A stretch of DNA of 8,855 bases from JBBTUF01 sp038063855 (GTDB taxonomy: Bacteria; Patescibacteriota; Minisyncoccia; Ryanbacterales; GWA2-47-10b): NCBI GenBank assembly GCA_038063855.1, contig JBBTUF010000006.1, positions 1 through 8,855 of the forward strand, read 5' to 3'. The translations under genes and the position numbers were made by a program. This document shows, one piece after another, positions 1 to 5,970 of the stretch (position 1 is the stretch's first letter; each line of letters opens with the position of its first letter). Below the pieces are notes generated by a model. The model was not told the DNA's origin. It did not search any database and saw only the letters and a list, made by a program, of their open reading frames with translations.

Positions 1-214
1 AACGAATCATATCGAAAATAGCTAGTCCAATATCTACCTCACCGCCGTCACTCGTTATGTTGATCGTAATTTCGGGAGACCCTGCCGCAGTCAATCGCAA
101 GAGTGCCTCTCTCACATAAATAGCATTCGGCGGATCTATTTCACCACCAATGGCAAGTATGTTTTTCTTGAGTAGCCCAAGCTGTACCTCATCAAGGTTA
201 TCGTGCTTCCACAT
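1..214 (-). CDS. clpP: ATP-dependent Clp protease proteolytic subunit, N-terminal part (cut by window edge)
   Basis: The first 71 residues of a ClpP-type serine peptidase; the rest lies beyond the window. Family knowledge: ClpP forms tetradecameric barrels that degrade proteins fed by Clp/Hsp100 ATPases in the cytoplasm. Visible here are the early strand ILAIGGEID (about residues 19-27), the helix NAIYVREALLRL, and the strand and loop ITINITSDGGEV, which contains the SxGG motif that forms part of the oxyanion region, followed by the typical GLAIFDMI helix. The catalytic Ser, His and Asp would lie downstream and cannot be checked. The ATG at 214 is chosen because AAAGGAG lies 7 nt upstream. 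A crotonase-fold relative (SppA or NfeD type) is possible but the spacing fits ClpP better. It may be the partner of the ClpB-like ATPase encoded 470 bp away. Confidence 0.82.
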   Translation of the reverse strand, partial: MWKHDNLDEVQLGLLKKNILAIGGEIDPPNAIYVREALLRLTAAGSPEITINITSDGGEVDIGLAIFDMIR

Positions 215-260
215 TGGCACACTCCTTTCGTGTATTAAACGCAAAACTTTACCCAAAGCA

Positions 261-289
261 ATTAGAGCTCATTGTGCTTATTTTGTCTA
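261..289 (-). promoter_or_regulatory. Promoter of clpP
   Basis: On the minus strand TAGACA (284-289, 5/6 match to the -35 consensus) is separated by exactly 17 nt from TCTAAT (261-266, 5/6 match to the -10). The expected start near 254 would give a leader of about 40 nt holding the AAAGGAG ribosome binding site. The two boxes are embedded in a 7-bp inverted repeat, AATTAGA (260-266) and TCTAATT (286-292), which could be an operator or simply a consequence of the box sequences. It lies downstream of tRNA-Thr, so clpP is probably not dependent on tRNA read-through. Confidence 0.6.
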
Positions 290-308
290 ATTTTTTCTAC
301 AAAACTTG

Positions 309-381
309 AGCCCACGCGCAGAATTGAACTGCGGACCTACTCCTTACCATGGAGTTGCTCTACCGACTGAGCTACGTGGGC
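309..381 (-). tRNA. tRNA-Thr (anticodon GGT)
   Basis: A 73-nt class I cloverleaf. The 7-bp acceptor GCCCACG/CGTGGGC is perfect, with discriminator U. The D stem is GCTC/GAGC. The anticodon stem ACTCC/GGAGT encloses loop ATGGTAA, which puts GGT at positions 34-36 and reads threonine ACC/ACU codons. The variable region is AGGTC. The T stem CGCAG/CTGCG encloses TTCAATT. The genomic sequence after the discriminator is CAA, so CCA is not encoded and must be added enzymatically. No convincing dedicated promoter is visible in the 40 nt upstream. Confidence 0.97.
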
Positions 382-420
382 AAATTTTTTAAATGTTTTT
401 GTATCGTACCAGGTTTTGTG

Positions 421-452
421 AATAAAAAAAAGCTTGGCAACTGGCCAAACTT
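421..452 (-). terminator. Probable intrinsic terminator, minus strand
   Basis: Read on the minus strand, AAGtTTGGC (452-444) and GCCAAgCTT (438-430) form a stem with one mismatch and a 5-nt loop, followed by a run of eight T. It would stop transcripts that run leftward through the clpB terminator and tRNA-Tyr region, insulating tRNA-Thr. There is no T tract on the other strand, so it is one-directional. Confidence 0.55.
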
Positions 453-470
453 CACATATCTCAACTCTGC

Positions 471-499
471 TTTGCAGGAAGGCAAAAGTGTTTTATAAT
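471..499 (+). promoter_or_regulatory. Promoter of tRNA-Tyr
   Basis: A perfect -10 box TATAAT (494-499) lies 17 nt after TTTGCA (471-476, 4/6 match to the -35). Transcription would start near 506 and give a 5' leader of about 53 nt before the mature tRNA-Tyr, to be removed by RNase P. The leader contains the small hairpin CGCC-TTT-GGCG and a copy of the first nine bases of the tRNA. Confidence 0.55.
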
Positions 500-558
500 A
501 CCCAAACAAATTAATACGCACGGGTGCACGCCTTTGGCGAGGCAAAACAACAAAATAT

Positions 559-642
559 GCACGGGTGGCGGAGTGGTCAATCGCACCTGACTGTAAATCA
601 GGCGGCTATATGCCTACGGGGGTTCGAATCCCTCCCCGTGCA
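559..642 (+). tRNA. tRNA-Tyr (anticodon GTA)
   Basis: An 84-nt class II tRNA with a long variable arm, as usual for bacterial tRNA-Tyr. The acceptor is GCACGGG/CCCGTGC with discriminator A. The anticodon stem CCTGA/TCAGG encloses loop CTGTAAA, giving anticodon GTA. The extra arm is GGC-TATAT-GCC. The T arm is GGGGG/CCTCC-like around TTCGAAT. The next bases are CAA, so the CCA end is not encoded. A terminator hairpin begins two nucleotides after the discriminator, so this is a monocistronic tRNA unit. Confidence 0.97.
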
Positions 643-643
643 C

Positions 644-683
644 AAATAAAAATCAGCGAACACAAGTTCGCTGATTTTTATTT
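644..683. terminator. Bidirectional terminator between tRNA-Tyr and clpB
   Basis: Arms 644-660 and 667-683 are a perfect 17-bp inverted repeat around a 6-nt loop. The core is ATCAGCGAA/TTCGCTGAT, flanked by A runs on the left and T runs on the right, so it works in both directions. It ends the plus-strand tRNA-Tyr transcript and the minus-strand htrA-clpB transcript. Its right arm overlaps the clpB stop codon. Confidence 0.93.
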
Positions 684-3354
684 ACTTCTTTGCGTGAGCA
701 AGTTCGGGTGATCTTTTATCGCGCGGTCGAGCGGTATTTTCAAACGAAAGCTTATTATCTTTAAGTCCAATTGAGATTACGGCGCCCTCATGAATCTTGC
801 CGCCCACAAGCATTTCCGCGAGCGGATTTAAAATCTTATTCTGGATTACACGCTTTAAAGGTCTTGCTCCGTAATTGGTATCATATCCTTCTGCAATTAA
901 GAAATTCTTTGCCTCCTGCGAAACTTCAAATTCAATACCCTTCTTTACTAATCGTGCACGAACTGCACCAATTTGAATATCAGCAATTTTCATTAAGTCT
1001 TTCTTCTGCAGGGGATTAAAGATAATAATAGAATCGAGTCGATTCAAAAATTCCGGGCGAAAACGGTTTTCAAGAGCTTTTTTAATTTTACGTTGCAATT
1101 CCTGCCCCCTCGCCTCTTCTGCTTTCGATTCTTTTCCTAACTGAAAACCAACCTTGCCCATTTCGTTGACAAGCTCGGAACCAATATTTGACGTCATAAT
1201 AATAACAGCATTTTTGAAGTTTACGTGTCTACCCTTCGCATCGGTGAGCCGACCATTATCAAGAATCTGAAGCATTATATTGAACACATCTGGATGCGCT
1301 TTTTCAATCTCGTCGAAAAGCAATATCGAATACGGGCGGTGACGCACAAGTTCTGTAAGCTGACCTCCTTCCTCATATCCTACATATCCTGGTGGCGAGC
1401 CAATAAATTTTGAAACCGCATGCTTCTCCATAAATTCTGACATGTCTACCCGAATGAGCGCCTTCTCATCATTAAACATAAACTCTGCGAGAGCTCGGGC
1501 AAGTTCGGTTTTGCCAACGCCCGTGGGACCCAAAAACATGAACGAACCGATCGGCCGATCTTCTTCGTGAATGCCGGCACGAGCGCGTCGAACTGCGTTT
1601 GAAATTTCTGAAATAGCAGTATCTTGACCCACAACACGTGCTTTTAGCAACGTCTCCATTTCAGTAAGCTTATGCGTTTCTTCTTCAAGCATGCGTTCTA
1701 CAGGAACTCCCGTCCAGCGGTATACAACGCGCGCAATTTCTTCGGGACCCACTTCTTCTTTTAAAATCTTTCGAGAATTTTGAAACTTTTTGAGACGCTT
1801 GTCTTCTTCTTCGAGTGATGCGGTAAGTGCAGGAATTCTTCCATATCGAATTTCGGCAACACGCGTGTAGTCAGCCTTGCGTTCAGCGCCTTCTGACTCT
1901 TGACGTAATCGCTCAAGATCTTGGCTCATTTCACGAATACGAACAATCGTTTCTTTTTCGTTTCTCCATTTTTCTTCAAGCGCATCTTTCTTTTCTTTAA
2001 GACCTGAAAGTTGCTTATCGAGAGGCACAAACTGCCGTTTTGCTTTGCCATCTTTTTTCATAGCTTCTCGTTCAATTTCAAGACGCATAATTTCACGCTT
2101 TAAATGTTCAAGATCGAGCGGAGTCGATTCTAAGTCGAGGCGCAAGGAACTCGCGGCCTCATCCATAAGATCAATTGCTTTGTCTGGCAAAAATCGATCG
2201 GTAATATAGCGGCGCGAGAGATCAACCGCCTGACGAATTGCATCGTCGGTAATTTTTACACCATGATGAATCTCGTATTTTTCTTTTAAGCCCCTCAAAA
2301 TTGATATCGCATCATCTGGTGACGGCTCTTCCACAAATACCGGCTGAAACCGGCGAGTCAAAGCTGGATCTTTCTCAATATATTTTTGATATTCTTTAAG
2401 CGTCGTTGCACCAACTACATGAAGCTCTCCACGAGCGAGCGCAGGCTTTAGCATGTTTGAGGCATCCATGGCGCCTTCTGCCGCACCCGCGCCAACAAGG
2501 GTGTGGAGTTCATCGATAAAGAGCAATATACGCCCCTCTGAACGCTGAATTTCTTTGATGACTGCCTTGAGACGTTCTTCGAATTCTCCTCGATATTTTG
2601 TGCCTGCAACAAGCGAACCTAAATCAAGCGACACAACTTCTTTACCGCGTAAGCTCTCAGGTATATCACCCGAAATAATACGTGAAGCAAGCCCATCGAC
2701 AATTGCCGTCTTCCCAACTCCTGCTTCACCAATCAGTACTGGATTGTTTTTTGTGCGACGCGAAAGCACTTGAATGACACGCCGAATTTCATCATCGCGA
2801 CCAATCACGGGATCAAGTTTATCTTCGCGAGCAAGCTTTGTAATATTGCGTGCATATTTTTCAAGAACTTGGTATTTTGCCTCGGGAGTTTCGTCGGTCA
2901 CTCGTTGTGAACCACGTATCGTCTGGAGTGCTTTCAAGACATCCTCTTTGTCTATTTTAAATTTATCAAGTATTTCTTTTGCTTTGCTTGGCGTCTCGAT
3001 AAGTGCTAAAAATAAATGTTCTGTAGAAATATATTCATCTTTTAATAATGCTGCCGCTTTGTGTGCGACTTCAATAACACGTGCGAGCTCTGGCGTAAGA
3101 TAAAATTGCTGATTTGGAGTAAGAACAAACGAACCCTTTCGCTCATCGAGCAAGTCGAGCACAATATCTGAAAATTGCATATAATCGATTTCGAGGCGAT
3201 CGAGAATCGAACTGATAACACCCTCTTCTTGCAATAATAACGACGCCAAAAGATGCATCGCATTGAGCGAGCTTTGACCTCGCTCTATTGCAAGATCATG
3301 CGCTCGTTTAAGCGCTTCTTGAGCTTTGATTGTAAAATTATTAAATGGAGGCAT
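682..3354 (-). CDS. clpB: ClpB-type Hsp100 disaggregase with a ClpC-like VGF loop
   Basis: 890 residues, close to the usual ClpB length. ClpB hexamers extract and refold aggregated proteins together with DnaK in the cytoplasm. In order: double Clp_N repeat (about 5-150); AAA1 with Walker A GEAGVGKT (209-216), pore loop KYRGEFEER (253-261), Walker B LLFIDE (277-282) and the Arg pair R334/R335; a full-length ClpB-type coiled-coil M domain (about 405-530); AAA2 with Walker A GPTGVGKT (609-616), pore loop GYVGY (656-660) and Walker B ILLFDE (677-682); sensor-2 GAR (829-831). Between TSNIG and FRPEF there are about 12 more residues than in E. coli ClpB, and this insertion includes VGF (735-737), similar to the ClpP-docking loop of ClpC. 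The ATG lies 4 nt after the htrA stop codon, with only a weak purine stretch as ribosome binding site, so translation is probably coupled. Confidence 0.95.
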   Translation of the reverse strand: MPPFNNFTIKAQEALKRAHDLAIERGQSSLNAMHLLASLLLQEEGVISSILDRLEIDYMQFSDIVLDLLDERKGSFVLTPNQQFYLTPELARVIEVAHKAAALLKDEYISTEHLFLALIETPSKAKEILDKFKIDKEDVLKALQTIRGSQRVTDETPEAKYQVLEKYARNITKLAREDKLDPVIGRDDEIRRVIQVLSRRTKNNPVLIGEAGVGKTAIVDGLASRIISGDIPESLRGKEVVSLDLGSLVAGTKYRGEFEERLKAVIKEIQRSEGRILLFIDELHTLVGAGAAEGAMDASNMLKPALARGELHVVGATTLKEYQKYIEKDPALTRRFQPVFVEEPSPDDAISILRGLKEKYEIHHGVKITDDAIRQAVDLSRRYITDRFLPDKAIDLMDEAASSLRLDLESTPLDLEHLKREIMRLEIEREAMKKDGKAKRQFVPLDKQLSGLKEKKDALEEKWRNEKETIVRIREMSQDLERLRQESEGAERKADYTRVAEIRYGRIPALTASLEEEDKRLKKFQNSRKILKEEVGPEEIARVVYRWTGVPVERMLEEETHKLTEMETLLKARVVGQDTAISEISNAVRRARAGIHEEDRPIGSFMFLGPTGVGKTELARALAEFMFNDEKALIRVDMSEFMEKHAVSKFIGSPPGYVGYEEGGQLTELVRHRPYSILLFDEIEKAHPDVFNIMLQILDNGRLTDAKGRHVNFKNAVIIMTSNIGSELVNEMGKVGFQLGKESKAEEARGQELQRKIKKALENRFRPEFLNRLDSIIIFNPLQKKDLMKIADIQIGAVRARLVKKGIEFEVSQEAKNFLIAEGYDTNYGARPLKRVIQNKILNPLAEMLVGGKIHEGAVISIGLKDNKLSFENTARPRDKRSPELAHAKK

Positions 3355-3358
3355 TGTA

Positions 3359-4594
3359 TTAGAATTTTCTTTCTACTAAAGCAAGTTGCAACGTCATTTC
3401 CTTTCCGTCGCGAAGCAACTTTACTGAAACGGTATCACCAACTTTATGTTTCGCTATAATATCGCCCAATGCATTTGATTTGGTTACTTTCTCGCCTGCG
3501 AATTCGATTATAATATCGCCCTCACGAATACCGGCGGCTGCAGCGGGAGAACCAGCCGTAACGGCGGCTCCATCTTGCCCGCCCCCTACAAGAGCTCCTT
3601 CACTTACAGATAAATTCTTTGCCTTTTTAACAGCCTCATCGATCATTATATATCGAACTCCAAGGAATGGATAAACGATTTTACCAGTTTTTTCAATACT
3701 ATCAATATCTTTTTTAATTAAATTGATGGGAAGAGCAAAGCCAATACTCTGGGCTCCTGCTGCAATTGCAGTATTTACACCTATTACATTTCCTTCCAAG
3801 TTAATCAACGGCCCGCCTGAATTACCGGGGTTAATCGCCGCATCAGTTTGAATTACTGCTCGCAACGTTTCACCTGATGCAACGAGTGTGCGACTTAAGC
3901 CGGAAATAATTCCCTCAGATACGGTATTTTGAAATTCTCCGAGAGCATTGCCAATCGCAATAACTCGTTGGCCTGATCGCAAACTATTTGAATCTCCCAT
4001 TGAAAGATACGGCAAACCTTGTGCTTCAATTTTAACGAGTGCTACATCTTCAAGGGGATCACGAACAAGTACTTTGGCGCTGTATTTTTTACCATTGTTC
4101 ATTATAACTGTATAGTCTGCCTCCTTGTCTTCTACAACATGCTTATTGGTAACAATCATTCCATTGTCGCGGACAATAAAACCAGAGCCAGCCGAGACTT
4201 GCCGTTTCTCGGTGCCTCGTTTACATAATTGTGGGACTACAAATTCGGGGAAAAATTGGTTCAGTGGATCATTGTCACCAAACGGCGATGAATAGCATTG
4301 CTCAACGATTGGCAAATCTTTTGAAGCGACAATGCTTACTACTGCGGGAGAAACATTTTTAACAACCTCAATAACCCGCTCTTCTTCAGTTACAATACGA
4401 ATTGTTTCTTTATTGTCAGTATTTTTTTGATCTCCCCCGCCTACTGTTTTTTCAACAACGCGCTGAATAGTATTGGTGACAGAACTTGGAGCTTGCTGAA
4501 AAAGTGTTGCAGTTACAATTGCAGTAGAAAAAGATACCACAATGCTAATAAGAATAAATAAAAGTACTAATTGGCTTTTTGTTAAATCTTCCAT
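3359..4594 (-). CDS. htrA: HtrA/DegP-family serine protease, membrane anchored, one PDZ domain
   Basis: 411 residues. HtrA proteases degrade or chaperone misfolded proteins on the outer face of the cytoplasmic membrane. One N-terminal transmembrane segment (about 8-31) with no signal-peptidase site suggests a signal anchor. A linker to about residue 65 follows, then the trypsin-like domain with catalytic H152 (TNKHVV), D183 (LEDVALVKI) and S259 (NPGNSGGPL), then a single PDZ domain (about 305-410, YPFLGV ... GSPAAAAGIREGDII). Two cysteines, C100 and C124, flank the loop with FFPEF between strands 1 and 2 of the protease domain and could form an extracytoplasmic disulfide. The gene has its own promoter and almost no leader, and is followed after 4 nt by clpB, making a two-gene protein quality control unit. 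DegP, DegQ and DegS cannot be told apart from the sequence alone; one PDZ plus an anchor is DegS/HtrA-like. Confidence 0.95.
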   Translation of the reverse strand: MEDLTKSQLVLLFILISIVVSFSTAIVTATLFQQAPSSVTNTIQRVVEKTVGGGDQKNTDNKETIRIVTEEERVIEVVKNVSPAVVSIVASKDLPIVEQCYSSPFGDNDPLNQFFPEFVVPQLCKRGTEKRQVSAGSGFIVRDNGMIVTNKHVVEDKEADYTVIMNNGKKYSAKVLVRDPLEDVALVKIEAQGLPYLSMGDSNSLRSGQRVIAIGNALGEFQNTVSEGIISGLSRTLVASGETLRAVIQTDAAINPGNSGGPLINLEGNVIGVNTAIAAGAQSIGFALPINLIKKDIDSIEKTGKIVYPFLGVRYIMIDEAVKKAKNLSVSEGALVGGGQDGAAVTAGSPAAAAGIREGDIIIEFAGEKVTKSNALGDIIAKHKVGDTVSVKLLRDGKEMTLQLALVERKF

Positions 4595-4604
4595 ATATGC
4601 TTTG

Positions 4605-4632
4605 ATTATACCAGAAAAAGACCTTTAGTCAA
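4605..4632 (-). promoter_or_regulatory. Promoter of htrA-clpB, nearly leaderless
   Basis: On the minus strand TTGACT (4627-4632, 5/6) and a perfect TATAAT (4605-4610) are spaced by 16 nt, and TGG directly before the -10 makes it an extended -10 promoter. The -35 overlaps the last codons and stop of the Nfu gene. The predicted start at about 4598-4599 is only 4-5 nt from the htrA ATG, and no Shine-Dalgarno sequence is present, so htrA is probably translated as a leaderless or near-leaderless message. Confidence 0.75.
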
Positions 4633-4873
4633 CGGCTTCAACCCGTTCAATATCGGGAAATGTATCTTTGAGAATTGTCTCGATACCAGCTTTAAGCGTT
4701 AGCTGTGATAACGGGCATCCACGACAGGTGCCTTGAAGACGAAGCGAAACAATGTTGTTTTCGTAGGAGACAAACTCGACACTTCCTCGGTGCATCGCAA
4801 GCATGGGCCGTACATCTGATTCGAGCACTCGCTCAATTTCCAATGCGGTAGCGTTCAAGGATACTATTGACAT
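4625..4873 (-). CDS. Nfu: NifU C-terminal domain Fe-S cluster carrier
   Basis: 82 residues, a stand-alone NifU C-terminal (Nfu) domain. Family knowledge: two subunits share a [4Fe-4S] cluster through a CxxC motif and deliver it to target enzymes in the cytoplasm. The motif here is GTCRGCPLSQLTLKAGIE, with C50 and C53, preceded by strands VEFVSYENNIVSLRL and followed by the usual helix ending in FPDIERVEAVD. The first ATG, at 4873, overlaps the end of the SOD gene by 41 nt in another frame. A TTG at 4843 would shorten the overlap to 11 nt and remove only ten residues before the conserved domain, so the exact start is open. No ribosome binding site is seen, which fits coupling to SOD. The htrA promoter overlaps its 3' end. 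Confidence 0.88.
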   Translation of the reverse strand: MSIVSLNATALEIERVLESDVRPMLAMHRGSVEFVSYENNIVSLRLQGTCRGCPLSQLTLKAGIETILKDTFPDIERVEAVD

Positions 4874-5423
4874 AATTCCAATTAAGATTTTTAAAAAACG
4901 CTTCAATATAAGCTTTTCGTGCGGTCGCGTAATCTAAGAAATATGCATGCTCATAGACATCCATAATAAAAACCGCCACTGAATTCCAAACACCGCCTTG
5001 ATTATGAGTGTCACACACTATGTTTTTTAAGCGCTTTTCATCAAGATCGTACGCAAGAACAACCCAGCCACGAGCTACCAGCCCTAATGCTTTAAATTCA
5101 GCCATCCAATGCTCGTATGAGCCAAAATCGCGCTCGATAAGGGTTAAAATAGCCCCTGTGGGCACGCTACCGCCCTCTTGCATATTGTCGAAATATCCTT
5201 CATGGAGCTTTGCGCCATTGAGTGCAAATGTCTCCTCTATCTTTAACGCTCGAAGCTCGCTTGAAGTTGCATTCGCAAGAGTCAGATCAACTTTTTTTAA
5301 TTTTTCTTCAATTTCATCGATCTTTTTTACATACCCAGCGTACAGTACATCATGGTGCTCGGAGAGCTGGCGCTCGGAGAGCCCTTCAAGTTTTGTATAA
5401 TTTAGTTTTTTTGGTGTTCTCAT
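4833..5423 (-). CDS. Superoxide dismutase, Fe/Mn family (divergent branch)
   Basis: 196 residues, typical length for the Fe/Mn SOD family, which converts superoxide to oxygen and hydrogen peroxide. Likely metal ligands are H23 (SEHHDVLYAGYV, eight residues before conserved Y31), H74 (NGAKLHEGYF), D155 and H159 (MDVYEHAYFLDY). The second histidine pair of the classical FHxGKHH motif is missing (residues 27-28 are L-Y) and the usual DVWEH is DVYEH. This marks a divergent branch whose metal (Fe or Mn) cannot be assigned by eye. There is no signal peptide, so it is cytoplasmic. The ATG directly abuts a heptad repeat array, and there is no Shine-Dalgarno sequence. TATAAC lies 4 nt before the ATG and could be a poor -10 box. 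Its place among Fe-S genes suggests protection of clusters from superoxide. Confidence 0.92.
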   Translation of the reverse strand: MRTPKKLNYTKLEGLSERQLSEHHDVLYAGYVKKIDEIEEKLKKVDLTLANATSSELRALKIEETFALNGAKLHEGYFDNMQEGGSVPTGAILTLIERDFGSYEHWMAEFKALGLVARGWVVLAYDLDEKRLKNIVCDTHNQGGVWNSVAVFIMDVYEHAYFLDYATARKAYIEAFFKNLNWNYVNSILERYRIGN

Positions 5424-5465
5424 ATAAGTTATAAGTGTTTAGTGATAAGTGATAAGTTTTTAATG
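5424..5465. repeat. Left heptad repeat array of the IVP cassette
   Basis: On the plus strand five consecutive 7-mers in one register: ATAAGTT, ATAAGTG, TTTAGTG, ATAAGTG, ATAAGTT, with a degenerate sixth TTTAATG. The array begins at the base next to the SOD start codon. In the other direction it matches the array at 5943-5970 as an inverted repeat. Positions 5441-5457 can pair with 5952-5968 at 16 of 17 positions in the minus-strand transcript, three of them G-U pairs. Confidence 0.75.
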
Positions 5466-5566
5466 TGACAAAAAGATATATTGCAAAGATGGAATTTCAA
5501 GAATAAGGAATCGGTAAATTTTGCTGAGTTATAATATCCTTATACGGCATTATTTTAACTTACTTC

Positions 5567-5923
5567 TTAATTTGTGGAAAGTTTTTTGATTAATACACGC
5601 AACATTTTAAAAATTTCGAGTTGTAATGCTGCGATTTCGTCATATTTTGCTTTTTCTAGAAATTTTAAGCGTTCAGCAATAATAAGTTGAGTTTCAAGTT
5701 CCGTTGCCGATCCTTCTGCGATTGCTAAAAATTGAATAAATTCTTTTGTATGTTGCCGACCTGCTCCTTCAGCAATATTCGACGGTATTGCCACGGCCGC
5801 TCTTCGCATTTGGCTCACGAGACCATATAATTCTGACTTTGGGAATTGCTCGGTTACTCTAAATATCTTCTCAACCAGATCTATCGACTTCTGCCAAACA
5901 ATTAAATCCTTATAACTATTCAT
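5567..5923 (-). CDS. Four-helix-bundle protein of the 23S rRNA IVP family
   Basis: 118 residues, with the family signature almost complete: DLIVWQKSIDLVEKIF (helix 1), FPKSELYGLVSQMRRAAVAIPSNIAEG (helix 2 and turn), AGRQHTKEFIQFLAIAEGSATELETQL (helix 3) and a last helix to residue 115. Relatives are encoded within intervening sequences of 23S rRNA genes and as free genes in many bacteria; they form small oligomers with basic surfaces and no enzymatic role is established. The Avd protein of diversity-generating retroelements has the same fold. No Shine-Dalgarno sequence is near the ATG; the nearest, AGGAG, lies 22 nt upstream inside the repeat array. Heptad arrays on both sides set it apart from the Fe-S operon it sits in, and it is probably an insertion rather than part of the pathway. 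Confidence 0.92.
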   Translation of the reverse strand: MNSYKDLIVWQKSIDLVEKIFRVTEQFPKSELYGLVSQMRRAAVAIPSNIAEGAGRQHTKEFIQFLAIAEGSATELETQLIIAERLKFLEKAKYDEIAALQLEIFKMLRVLIKKLSTN

Positions 5924-5942
5924 AGCAATAACTTAGGTCTGA

Positions 5943-5970
5943 TCACTCCTCACTCTCCACTCATCACTTT
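5943..5970. repeat. Right heptad repeat array of the IVP cassette
   Basis: On the plus strand four 7-mers in register: TCACTCC, TCACTCT, CCACTCA, TCACTTT; on the minus strand these read as AGTGATG-AGTGGAG-AGTGAGG-AGTGATC. The last unit runs into the ferredoxin stop codon (5969-5971), so the array starts exactly at the end of that gene. It is the inverted counterpart of the 5424-5465 array, whose plus-strand unit is AGTGATA. Confidence 0.72.

Larger units (their letters stand above)
5424..5970 (-). mobile_element. Putative IVP cassette bounded by inverted heptad arrays
   Basis: A unit of about 547 bp containing one gene (IVP, 5567-5923), a 101-nt A/T-rich untranslated stretch (5466-5566, no clear gene or structure beyond a weak TATAA-GGATA-TTATA hairpin), and 7-bp arrays of opposite orientation at both ends. 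The ends meet the stop codon of the ferredoxin gene and the start codon of SOD, so the unit separates two genes that would otherwise adjoin in the tightly packed operon. The arrays can form a 17-nt terminal stem in the sense transcript, like the stem that bounds intervening sequences in 23S rRNA genes. Mobility is inference: there is no transposase and no target duplication that I could recognise. Confidence 0.4.

Noticed and set aside
260..292. CIRCE (HrcA) operator upstream of clpP
   Set aside because: The inverted repeat AATTAGA/TCTAATT is too short, has a 19-nt spacer and lacks the GCACTC/GAGTGC core.
682..3354. Calling this gene ClpC rather than ClpB
   Set aside because: The middle domain is of full ClpB length (about 125 residues) and matches ClpB throughout (YGRIPAL, RWTGVPV context); only the short loop with VGF is ClpC-like.
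5424..5440. SOD promoter with -10 TATAAC directly before the start codon
   Set aside because: Only 4 nt separate it from the ATG and there is no good -35 at 15-19 nt; the match may be a by-product of the heptad repeat.
5466..5566. Small RNA or promoter between the IVP stop codon and the left array (TATAAT-like sequences at 5530-5535)
   Set aside because: The region is A/T-rich, and -10-like strings arise easily in it; no matching -35 box or stable structure was found on either strand.
5424..5970. CRISPR array or diversity-generating retroelement
   Set aside because: The repeat units are 7 bp without spacers, which excludes CRISPR. The IVP fold is shared with Avd, but no reverse transcriptase and no template/variable repeat pair is present.
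5424..5970. Remnant of a 23S rRNA gene around the IVP gene
   Set aside because: The flanks are the ferredoxin and SOD genes with intact reading frames; no rRNA-like sequence is seen.
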